The notes under the pieces are model-generated. The model was not told the origin of the DNA and made no database searches. It saw nothing but the letters and a program-made list of their open reading frames with translations. Source: Variovorax sp. OV329 (GTDB lineage Bacteria > Pseudomonadota > Gammaproteobacteria > Burkholderiales > Burkholderiaceae_C). From it: a stretch of 64,000 nucleotides of DNA. The stretch covers positions 310,001 through 374,000 of the forward strand of contig NZ_FOUG01000003.1 of NCBI RefSeq assembly GCF_900114785.1, written 5' to 3'. Each line of letters starts with the position of its first letter. Position 1 is the first letter of the stretch. Shown here piece after piece: positions 34,180 through 41,129 of this stretch. Position numbers and translations under genes: made by a program.

Positions 34180-34548
34180 ATGAAAGGCTTGTGTCTTCGT
34201 GCCTCCGCCTTGGCCCTGGCCCTGGCTGCACTTTGCGGCTGCGTGGCCGTTCCCTACGACGGCTACTATGCCGCCGGCTATGGCTATCCGTACGGCTATG
34301 CGTATCCCTACGGCTATGGCTATCCCTACGGCTATGGCTACGGGTACGGCTATGGGTACCCCTATCCCTACGTGTCTTCGTCCGTCTTCATCGGCGGCGG
34401 CTACGGCTGCTGCTGGGGCCGAGGCGGGTGGGGGCGCTATCCCTACTATGGAAGCCGCCCTTACTACGGCGGGCACGGCGCGTGGGCGTCCCGCGGCTAC
34501 GGCACTTACGGAGGAGGAGGCGCCCGGGGCGGGTGGGGTCGCCGCTAG
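34180..34548 (+). CDS. Tyr/Gly-rich small lipoprotein
   Basis: 122-residue protein with a lipoprotein signal (ALALALAALCGC, Cys near residue 19-21) followed by a Tyr-Gly-Pro repeat region built from GYGYPYGY-like units over about 40 residues, then a GGYGCCWGRGGWGR segment and an Arg-rich end. Low complexity prevents a confident family call; it is likely surface- or periplasm-exposed. The ATG at 34180 follows GGAGG. No operon partner on the same strand. Confidence 0.65.
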   Translation: MKGLCLRASALALALAALCGCVAVPYDGYYAAGYGYPYGYAYPYGYGYPYGYGYGYGYGYPYPYVSSSVFIGGGYGCCWGRGGWGRYPYYGSRPYYGGHGAWASRGYGTYGGGGARGGWGRR

Positions 34549-34549
34549 C

Positions 34550-35347
34550 TCACCCCGTCGCTGCAGCAGGGCGATGTCGCCCAGGTCCTTCGGGGGTGCC
34601 GATCACCTCGCGCAAGCGCTGGTGGGCGGCGCCTTCCCATTCAATGGGCTGTTGATTCTTCGCACGCAGGTAGTGATGGGTGAATACCGCAAGATAGGCT
34701 TGCAGAGTTCGCTCGACAAGGTGCTCGCCCGCCAGATTCATGCACAGGGCGGCCACCTCGCTGGTACACAAGTGGTCGTCGCGGCCGGAGTGGCGCAGCT
34801 TGTATTGCGATACCTGGCCAGGTTCCAGACTCAGCACCGGGAGTTGGTCGAGGTAAGGGCTTCTTCGAAACATCTTGCGCGCCTCGGTCCACGTCGCGTC
34901 CAGGAAGATGAAAAGCGGGCGCCTTGCGGCAGCACCACGCAGGCTGTCAGGCAATTCAACCGCGCGCACGACCCGCTCGGGCGCCGCATACTGGCCCGGG
35001 AACACCACATAGGGTTGCCACTGCGGGTCGCCGAGCAAGTTCAGAAGGGCGGGATCGACTTCGGTTCGCGTCCAGCCGAAGGCAAAGGTATCGGGCACCA
35101 CATCGGCGACCAGCCAACCCGTGTTGCTCGGCTTGAGTGGCTCGATGTCGGCCATGAGCAGGCACACCCCTGCGCGCGTGGTCAACGAAGGGCGCAAGGC
35201 ACACATGCAGTGGCTGGGGGCGAGGCGGCAACCGGCGCAGCGCTCGCGCTTGAAGCCACCGCGGGCGAGAAAGGGCTTGGCGCTGCGCGCCAGACGCGCG
35301 GCACGCAGGTCGGACACGGCGTGGGGCATCCGGAGATTCTCGGTCAT
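34550..35347 (-). CDS. DTW-domain protein (TapT-like tRNA acp-transferase)
   Basis: 265-residue protein with the signature DATWTEARKM (DTW motif) and an N-terminal cysteine cluster, RERCAGCRLAPSHCMCALRP, typical of the family that adds aminocarboxypropyl groups to tRNA uridine (acp3U47 in E. coli TapT). The later segment LCTSEVAALCMNLAGE is also typical. The start at 35347 is chosen over 35329 for length; neither has a strong site. It is the last gene behind the small ORFs at 35446-36072. Confidence 0.85.
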   Translation of the reverse strand: MTENLRMPHAVSDLRAARLARSAKPFLARGGFKRERCAGCRLAPSHCMCALRPSLTTRAGVCLLMADIEPLKPSNTGWLVADVVPDTFAFGWTRTEVDPALLNLLGDPQWQPYVVFPGQYAAPERVVRAVELPDSLRGAAARRPLFIFLDATWTEARKMFRRSPYLDQLPVLSLEPGQVSQYKLRHSGRDDHLCTSEVAALCMNLAGEHLVERTLQAYLAVFTHHYLRAKNQQPIEWEGAAHQRLREVIGTPEGPGRHRPAAATG

Positions 35348-35445
35348 GCGCACTGGCGCTGGGCAACAGCCCGACTGTCGGCTGCCCGGCGTGATTGGTG
35401 GTGTTCCTGGACGAACTGGGGCGACCCGCGGCACGCCCATCCGCC

Positions 35446-35787
35446 TTAACCATAGCTCCTCCTCACCCCGACGAGAAAATGACTGGCCTCGTAGGCGCCG
35501 CGTGCCGCGAGCTTCAGCGCTTCGATCGACGCCTTGATCTGCAACTGCGCTTCCTTGTCGGAGCTGTGGGAAGGATCGTCCATCAGCGCGGTCGCGACCG
35601 CCAGGAGCTTCTGCGCTGCCGCCAGCGACTTGCGTGCCGCCAAGCGCTGCTGCGTGAGGGCCTGCCCGCCTTCCTTGTCTCCATGGGCACGCAAGATCAG
35701 GTATTGGCCTTCGTCGCCGCACCGGAGCAGGACTTGTTCGATGCGTTCCAGCGCATGCTCGACCTCAAGAAGTTCCAGGGTCTTCAT
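35446..35787 (-). CDS. Hypothetical helical protein, 113 residues
   Basis: No recognised family. The protein is helical and charged, with MKTLELLEVEHALERIEQVLLRCGDEGQYLI and AARKSLAAAQKLLAVATALMDD. Its ATG overlaps the stop of a 19-codon ORF (ATGA at 35787-35784), so its translation is probably coupled to that leader. It is the third reading frame in the operon from promoter module G. Confidence 0.62.
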   Translation of the reverse strand: MKTLELLEVEHALERIEQVLLRCGDEGQYLILRAHGDKEGGQALTQQRLAARKSLAAAQKLLAVATALMDDPSHSSDKEAQLQIKASIEALKLAARGAYEASHFLVGVRRSYG

Positions 35788-35843
35788 TGTTGAAGGCGCC
35801 AGCAGCGCTGCTGATGCTCCCGCTCAAGACCGGTGGGCCGCAT
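35784..35843 (-). CDS. 19-codon leader ORF overlapping the next gene
   Basis: ATG at 35843 follows GGAGAATCCC, the best ribosome site in this operon. The peptide is MRPTGLEREHQQRCWRLQQ and its TGA overlaps the ATG at 35787 by ATGA. It is either a translational coupler or a leader peptide. It has no recognised domain. Confidence 0.4.
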   Translation of the reverse strand: MRPTGLEREHQQRCWRLQQ

Positions 35844-35859
35844 GGGATTCTCCGTGGAT

Positions 35860-36072
35860 TCAGCTGGCGCTGACGTCGGGCAGCGCGAACTCGCGTCCGA
35901 CCATGGCGCGAGCGAACAGGTAGTTGCAGCGGCTTCGCTCCGACAGCGTGTCCAGGTCCACTCGACCTGCGGAGTCGCACGGGAACACATAGCCCCGGCC
36001 CTGGTGGAAAAGCGAGCGGAACCGGATCTCGAAGCGCCCGTCGCGCCGGGACTGGCTGATGAGGTGGAACAT
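35860..36072 (-). CDS. Small conserved protein, paralogue of the 69-residue protein at 7157
   Basis: 70-residue protein sharing RFEIRFRSLFHQGRGYVFPCD and RCNYLFARAMVGREFALPD with the product of 7157-7366. No known domain. Identity is high from about residue 14 to the end, so both copies are under selection. It is the first gene behind promoter module G; GGGTCGCCACC precedes the ATG. Confidence 0.78.
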   Translation of the reverse strand: MFHLISQSRRDGRFEIRFRSLFHQGRGYVFPCDSAGRVDLDTLSERSRCNYLFARAMVGREFALPDVSAS

Positions 36073-36105
36073 GGTGGCGACCCTCGGGAGAGACTGCGTG
36101 TCTCC

Positions 36106-36175
36106 AATCTAGTCGCCGGCTCGTCCCGGAAAAAGGTGCTGCGGGACAATGTGGCATTGCCTCCGGGGAAACAAT
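36106..36175 (-). promoter_or_regulatory. Shared 70-bp LysR-type promoter module (copy G)
   Basis: Minus strand: dyad ATTG-TTTCCCCGGAGG-CAAT (36175-36156), 5 bp, 16-bp box ATTGTCCCGCAGCACC, -35 TTTTTC (36134-36129), 17-bp spacer, -10 TAGATT (36111-36106). Leader of about 27 nt to the ATG at 36072. Closest to copy F, which drives the paralogue. Confidence 0.78.
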
Positions 36176-36223
36176 GGTCAGTGGCGGCCCAGGGGGCCAA
36201 TCGTGCGTCCGAGGCATGCAAGC

Positions 36224-36613
36224 TCAGTGCAGATAGCCCCCGACGCCGTCCCACAGCAACTTCATCGCCGTGACGACCAGCAGGCCATAGCAGACCCTGT
36301 ACATCTGGCGCTGGTCCAGCCTGGCATGCAGGCGCCAGCCGAGCCAGACGCCCGAGGGTATGGCCAGGAGACTGATCGCCATCAATGTCCAGACCGAGCC
36401 CGCTGGCCTGGCCAGGGCCAGCCACGGCGCGGCCTTGACGATGTTGCCCACTGTGAAGAAGAGGCTGGTCGTTCCGGCATAGACCTGCTTGCCCAGGCCA
36501 AGCGGCAGCAGGTACATCGCCAGTGGGGGGCCGCCGGAGTGCGCGACCATGGTCGTGATGCCCGAGGTCAGGCCGGCGGCCACGGCCTTGGGCGGGGAAC
36601 GAGGCTGCACCAC
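36224..36613 (-). pseudogene. C-terminal remnant of a TauE/SafE permease
   Basis: The frame shows GLTSGITTMVAHSGGPPLAMYLLPLGLGKQVYAGTTSLFFTVGNIVKAAPW and MAISLLAIPSGVWLGWRLHARLDQRQMYRVCYGLLVVTAMKLLWDGV. This is the second half of a sulfite exporter/TauE-SafE type membrane protein. The first half is missing: further upstream the frame runs antisense to the MarR gene and no longer looks like a permease. Probably a relic left by a deletion. Confidence 0.65.
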
Positions 36614-36672
36614 GACCTCCCGCCGCGCGGCACAAGCGCATGTGTCCGTCCGACCTGCTGTCGCGCATAATG

Positions 36673-36684
36673 TTCGTATGCGAA
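36673..36684 (+). promoter_or_regulatory. Putative MarR operator upstream of 36716
   Basis: TTCGTATGCGAA lies 31 bp before the MarR start codon, just after CATAAT (36666-36671), a possible -10. It matches the two TTCGCATGCAAA elements in front of the enoyl-CoA hydratase gene (consensus TTCGYATGCRAA). Confidence 0.55.
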
Positions 36685-36715
36685 TAAATTGCCGCTTGGG
36701 CGGCCCGTCCCGCAC

Positions 36716-37150
36716 ATGCAGCATCGCCTCGTCTATCTCCTGAACGTCGGCCAGCGACGGTTGCAACGCTGGTCGCAGGCGCGCAGGACCGCAGGCGGCG
36801 TGACGGCCGCTCAGGCCGGCTTGCTCTTCATCCTGGAGAAGAGTGACGGCGCCCTGATGAGCGAGGCCGCCGCGCAGCTGCACATGGGTGCGCCCGGGAT
36901 GAGCGGGCTTGCCGATCGGATGGAAAGAGCGGGCCTCATCGAGCGCCGGGCGGACGACACCGATGGGCGCGCGTCGCGCCTGTGGCTGACCGACGCGGGC
37001 CGTGCGGCTCGGCAGCGCTCGCAGGCGGGCATGAAGCCATTGAATGCCAAGCTGACCGAAGGCTTCACCGCGGCCGAGATCGATGTGGTGGCGCGGTGGC
37101 TGACCAGCCTGCAGACGAAGTTCCCGCCTACGGACGAAGACGACGTGTAG
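36716..37150 (+). CDS. MarR family transcriptional regulator
   Basis: 144-residue winged-helix regulator: MQHRLVYLLNVGQRRLQRW, GVTAAQAGLLFILEKSDGALMSEAAAQLHMGAPGMSGLADRMERAGLIERRADDTDGRASRLWLTDAGRAA with the DxRxxRxxLT wing. The start at 36716 fits the domain; a TTG at 36689 is possible but poor. It converges on the enoyl-CoA hydratase gene (34 bp), and both have the same operator-like motif upstream. Confidence 0.88.
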   Translation: MQHRLVYLLNVGQRRLQRWSQARRTAGGVTAAQAGLLFILEKSDGALMSEAAAQLHMGAPGMSGLADRMERAGLIERRADDTDGRASRLWLTDAGRAARQRSQAGMKPLNAKLTEGFTAAEIDVVARWLTSLQTKFPPTDEDDV

Positions 37151-37184
37151 CGCGCGGAGCCGCCGGGACGACGAAGCATTCGAT

Positions 37185-37961
37185 TCAGTGCGGGGCAAGC
37201 TTCGTGAAGTCGGGCTTGCGCTTTTCGGCAAAGGCCGAGAATGCTTCCCTGGCCTCCGCGCTGGCCAGCCGGTCTTCGAACCTCGCGCTCTCGCGGGTCA
37301 TCTGCGCAATCAGCCGCTGTGCGTCGCGCATGAGTTCTTTCATCGCGCTCAGCGAGCCTGCGGGCTTGGCAGCGAGCCTTTCCGCCACCTTGCGCGCATG
37401 CGTGCGCAGTTGATCAGCATCGCACACCTTGTTCGCGATGCCCCATGCCAGGGCGGTCTGCGCGTCGAGCGGCTCGCCCATCGCGAACATCTCGAAGGCC
37501 CTGGCGTGCCCGATGCGCAGCGGAAGCAGGTAGCTCGATGCTGCCTCGGGGACCAGCGCCAGGTTGACGAAGGGCGTGATCAGCTGCGCATCCTGCGATA
37601 GCAGGACGTAGTCGCAGTGCAGCAGCATCGTGGTACCTACGCCGACGGCCTTGCCGTTGACCGCGGCGACGATCGGCAGCGTGGAGCTTGCCAGCGAGTG
37701 CAGGAATCGATGCACATGGCGCACACCCGGGTCCTCTCCGGCAGCCATCGCGGCGAAATCACCCATGTCGTTGCCGGCAGTGAACATGTCACCGTCTCCC
37801 TGGAACAGAAGCACGCGGATGCCGGCGTTCAGCCGCGCCTGCTCGACGGCGTCGGCCAAGGCAGCGTACATCTCGTTCGTCAACGCATTCTTCTTTTCAG
37901 GCCGGGCAAACGTAATGGTGAGCACGCCGTCGATCAGGTCGGTGCGGATTTCAGAGGACAT
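37185..37961 (-). CDS. Enoyl-CoA hydratase/isomerase family protein
   Basis: 258-residue crotonase-fold enzyme. Oxyanion-hole segments are GDGDMFTAGNDMGDF and AVNGKAVGVGTTMLLHCDYVLLSQDAQLITPFVNLALVPEAASSYLLP. The usual two catalytic Glu positions are only partly kept (one in VPEAASS), so hydratase, isomerase or another crotonase reaction cannot be fixed. The start at 37961 follows a promoter flanked by two repeats. Probably repressed by the neighbouring MarR protein. Confidence 0.88.
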   Translation of the reverse strand: MSSEIRTDLIDGVLTITFARPEKKNALTNEMYAALADAVEQARLNAGIRVLLFQGDGDMFTAGNDMGDFAAMAAGEDPGVRHVHRFLHSLASSTLPIVAAVNGKAVGVGTTMLLHCDYVLLSQDAQLITPFVNLALVPEAASSYLLPLRIGHARAFEMFAMGEPLDAQTALAWGIANKVCDADQLRTHARKVAERLAAKPAGSLSAMKELMRDAQRLIAQMTRESARFEDRLASAEAREAFSAFAEKRKPDFTKLAPH

Positions 37962-38000
37962 GGTGTGTTTCCGGTGAGTGGCTGGCAGCCGTGAATGAAG

Positions 38001-38041
38001 TTCGCATGCAAAGTATAGAAGTAATTCGCATGCAAAGTAAA
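38001..38041 (-). promoter_or_regulatory. Promoter with two MarR-type operators before the enoyl-CoA hydratase gene
   Basis: Minus strand: -35 TTTACT (38041-38036), 18-bp spacer, -10 TATACT (38017-38012). The 13-mer TTCGCATGCAAAG occurs twice on the plus strand (38001-38013 and 38025-38037), 24 bp apart, one over the start side of the -10 and one over the spacer and -35. This is a classic repression layout. Confidence 0.6.
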
Positions 38042-38153
38042 TCCACCGTCGTTCAGCCCTTGGGGCTGCAGCGAAGCCGATCCTTCGGCGGATGTGCCGT
38101 GGGACGTTCGAGAGGACAGTGGTCGTGTCTCCAACAAGCAATCGAGGTGGACC

Positions 38154-38624
38154 ATGAGACTTCCCGAGTACCCGCATCCCTGCGTGGCGGCGCACTTGCG
38201 GCCTTTCTAGGGCTCGGCGCACCGACTGCGCGAGCTCGAGTACGCGCGGATGCAGCTTGCCTTCCAACGCACCGGTGGCCTGCTGAGCGGCGACGAGTTC
38301 GCCGATCGGCTGCGAGAGCGTGTGCTTCAGCCCGTATCGCACGTGGCTCGCTGGATCGTCTCGAACCGGGTGCTGAGCTTTTCCTGGAGATCTCAGACGC
38401 TGCTGCCCATCTTCCAGTTCGACCCTGTCGACATGACGCCCTCGCCATCTGCCACGGCTGTGGTGCAAGAACTGGCTGGCACGCTCGGCGACTGGGACAC
38501 GGCGCTGTGGTTCATCGAGCCCAACCATCTGCTGAACGACGCCGTGCCCATGGATTTGCTGCAGGCAGGTGCGGCATCGGTCCTCTCGGCCGCACGGGCC
38601 GAGCGCTTCTTCGCTCGCGGCTAG
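38154..38624 (+). pseudogene. Xre/MbcA/ParS-like small protein interrupted by an in-frame TAG
   Basis: An ATG at 38154 behind GAGGTGG opens MRLPEYPHPCVAAHLRPF, hits TAG at 38208-38210, and continues in the same frame as GSAHRLRELEYARMQLAFQRTGGLLSGDEFADRLRE. The end is ALWFIEPNHLLNDAVPMDLLQAGAASVLSAARAERFFARG, close to the Xre/MbcA/ParS toxin-binding pattern. A shorter protein could start at ATG 38250 (124 residues). So it is either a one-stop pseudogene or a shortened gene. Confidence 0.55.
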
Positions 38625-38765
38625 GGGACGTTGCCGTCGGCCCGACCAGGTCGCGCTTGGCGATCCGGACCCACGCAGGCGATCGCGTCCTTTCGATCCT
38701 CAATTCTGGGGAGCCTGGACCTGCGGGCAAGTCCGAGAATTCCCCTCCACCTTCTGGAGGGAACG

Positions 38766-39818
38766 ATGCTCATCTTCACAAACAGGGTGATGACGGCAAG
38801 CTCGAATGAATCGGCGTTCGGCACGGCCTACAACCAGGGCTCCGAGAGGTTGGGCATGGCCACGGTGAGCGCCAAGTCTGCTGGGTGGAGGGTCACCGCC
38901 GCGGACGACGACGTCGAGCAGGCCGAAGCCAAGTCGGCGCTGGACCCGATCTTCAAGGGCGCTCGCCCCGTGTTGGTCTACATCCACGGGAACAACAACT
39001 CCCCGGCCCGATGCTTCGAGCGCTGCGCCAGACTGGAGGCGCTCTACAACGTCGAGGTGGTGGCCTTCTCGTGGCCGTCGGAGGGTTACCTGCCGGACGG
39101 CCAGCGCTATCCAGGAGTCGATCCCGCTGAGACCGATGGCGACGAAGACGAGTTGAGCGCGGTGGATGCATCCAACCGCGATCAGTCCGGCATTCGCTCC
39201 AAGATCTACCGCTATCACCAGGCAAGCCTCAACGGAAAGCACGCCGCCGATGCGCTGGCACGCTTCCTTCGGCTCGTAGGCGCAGCACGCCTGGACGCCA
39301 ACGCACAGTCGTTCACTGTCGCTGCCCACAGCCTGGGTGCGCAGTTCCTGCAATACGCGCTGGACATTCCCGGCGCCGCGGACTCGCTCTCCATCGCGCA
39401 GAACGTTGTGCTGCTGGCGCCCTGCGTGCGAGCCAGCGATCACCGCAGTTGGCTGGGCAAGATCAGACCGAAGAGCCAGCTTTTCGTGACCTTCAACAAG
39501 GGCGATGTGGTGCTGGCGGCCGCCAGCATTGCCGACAATGGGCTGACCGGCGACACCCAGCAAAAACTCGGCACGGACCCCACGCCCGACCGGCTTCGTG
39601 TTCCCGCCATGCGCTACATCAGTTGCACCGGGGCGAAGGTCGGGAGCGGCGGGCATGGGTACTTCGTGCAGAACAAGATGCCCAAGCGCATGAAGAACGT
39701 GTTCGGCCGCATTCTGCGTTCCGAGCGGGACCTGCAGCCAGGCGAGATCGACCGGACGGTCTACGGGATGAAGGGCGACGAAGACGGCTTGACCTGCTAT
39801 TTCAACGTTGAGCCCTGA
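38766..39818 (+). CDS. DUF900-type alpha/beta hydrolase
   Basis: 350-residue protein with the DUF900 hydrolase pattern: VLVYIHGNNNSPARCFERCARLEALYNVEVVAFSWPSEG, a helical insert, and the nucleophile elbow VAAHSLGAQFLQYAL (Ser near residue 190), followed by NVVLLAPCV and a late His in GSGGHGYFVQ. No signal peptide. Function unknown; relatives are predicted serine esterases or lipases. The ATG at 38766 follows GGAGG. It converges on the LOG-family gene. Confidence 0.8.
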   Translation: MLIFTNRVMTASSNESAFGTAYNQGSERLGMATVSAKSAGWRVTAADDDVEQAEAKSALDPIFKGARPVLVYIHGNNNSPARCFERCARLEALYNVEVVAFSWPSEGYLPDGQRYPGVDPAETDGDEDELSAVDASNRDQSGIRSKIYRYHQASLNGKHAADALARFLRLVGAARLDANAQSFTVAAHSLGAQFLQYALDIPGAADSLSIAQNVVLLAPCVRASDHRSWLGKIRPKSQLFVTFNKGDVVLAAASIADNGLTGDTQQKLGTDPTPDRLRVPAMRYISCTGAKVGSGGHGYFVQNKMPKRMKNVFGRILRSERDLQPGEIDRTVYGMKGDEDGLTCYFNVEP

Positions 39819-39917
39819 CTTCGACAAATTCAATGACAGTGGCCTCGCTCCAGCGAAATCAGGCATGCTTCATTGAGCTACCAGCTCCATACAAAAACTG
39901 CGTGGCGCCCTCGTGAA

Positions 39918-40823
39918 CTATGGGAGGGCCAAGTCCTTGCTTAGGCGATCGACCAGATCACCGGGCGTTGCAACGAAGCGAAGAAAGGGATCAATCTCGT
40001 CCTGGCGCACGACCCTTCTAGCCACCAAGTCCTTCAAGCGCGCGTTCAAGCCAGCCCAATAGATCGAGCGATCACCCAAGAAATACACGGGAACCGGCGT
40101 CTGCTGACGGCTCTTGATCGTCTCAATGGCTTGATAGATCTCCCACTCTGTCCCGGACCCACCGGGGGTAAACACGATCGCAGCAGAATGGCGGATCATG
40201 GCTGCCTCCCGCTGGGCGATGCTAGTGAAGACCAGACCGTCAGAGACAAAGGCATTGAACGCCTTGGACGGATCACCAACATACGGACGCACCGAGTTCG
40301 CCGGCGCCGGTGGGTCGGGGCGATCGTAATACGTCGTGTACCCGACGCTCGGTCCACCTGCCGCCGCAGCGCCTTCGTTTCCGGCGCTCATGAGTCCTGG
40401 TCCCGCACCCGTCAGAACCGGCAATGCTCGACCGTGCCGGCTGGTCCAGATGGCGGCGAAATCCTTCACTGCCGCATACATTCGGTCGTTCTGTTGCAGC
40501 ACTTCATCGCACTTGCCCTGCGCGTCGCACGCCCTGTTGTCCTTCTCGATACGCGAACTCCCGAAGATGGTCACGAATCCGCGGGGATACTTGCTCGCCT
40601 TGAACGCGTCTGCGCAGTACAGATCGCGCGCCGCGTCACGGGCAGGCACCGCGTTCTCCATTCCCGCATACGCACCGACGTACCAGGCTTTGGGCGCAGC
40701 TGAGGAACCCGTGCATGAGAACTGAAGCGTGACCGGACTGGCACCCGCAACTACGTCTTTGGGAGTCGTGTGACACCCCGCAAGCAGACAAGCAGCCACC
40801 ACCATCGATATCAGTTTGCACAT
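39918..40823 (-). CDS. LOG-family protein with a lipoprotein signal
   Basis: 301-residue protein. The signal MCKLISMVVAACLLAGC has a lipobox (LAGC), so it should be lipid-anchored. The mature part holds the Rossmann-like LOG (so-called lysine decarboxylase) domain: VTIFGSSRIEKDN, LTGAGPGLMSAGNEGAAAAGG and the nucleotide-binding PGGSGTEWEIYQAIE. LOG enzymes normally hydrolyse nucleotide 5'-monophosphates in the cytoplasm, so an exported form is unusual. The start at 40823 follows GGAGGTG. Confidence 0.83.
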   Translation of the reverse strand: MCKLISMVVAACLLAGCHTTPKDVVAGASPVTLQFSCTGSSAAPKAWYVGAYAGMENAVPARDAARDLYCADAFKASKYPRGFVTIFGSSRIEKDNRACDAQGKCDEVLQQNDRMYAAVKDFAAIWTSRHGRALPVLTGAGPGLMSAGNEGAAAAGGPSVGYTTYYDRPDPPAPANSVRPYVGDPSKAFNAFVSDGLVFTSIAQREAAMIRHSAAIVFTPGGSGTEWEIYQAIETIKSRQQTPVPVYFLGDRSIYWAGLNARLKDLVARRVVRQDEIDPFLRFVATPGDLVDRLSKDLALP

Positions 40824-41129
40824 CCACTCACCTCCAAGTTGTCGTCCTCGCTTGATGCATGCCCCAACAGCCGACCCTGCGAGTGTGTTGCGACTGTGCC
40901 CCTTCACACACCAGTCGTCTAGCAGCAGCAGTCATCCAACGACTCAGCCGGCGCAGATGCGACTCGAAGTAGTCGTTGTTCCAACCCTCCCTCGCCACGC
41001 CTCCTCAAACTTGTGGACGTGACAAAGGTTCCGGTTCGAGGAAACTGGAGACAATGCATTTGGCGCCTTGCGCTCCGATGCCACTCAAAGGGACTTGCCT
41101 ATCGCGGGCAAGCTGCGATCGGAGGGAAC
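40824..41129. other. Divergent intergenic region without recognised gene
   Basis: 306 bp between the divergent LOG-lipoprotein and PLD genes. It must hold both promoters, but no convincing -35/-10 pair, repeat or small ORF with a good ribosome site stands out. Base composition looks less GC-rich than the rest of the window (visual impression only). Confidence 0.5.

Noticed and set aside
38001..38037. Two identical 13-mers 24 bp apart as a mini CRISPR
   Set aside because: Only two short copies at a promoter, no leader or cas gene; better explained as regulator sites.
41013..41129. N-terminal extension of the PLD protein
   Set aside because: The ATG at 41130 has GGAGGG at good distance; the extension has no ribosome site and no conserved pattern.
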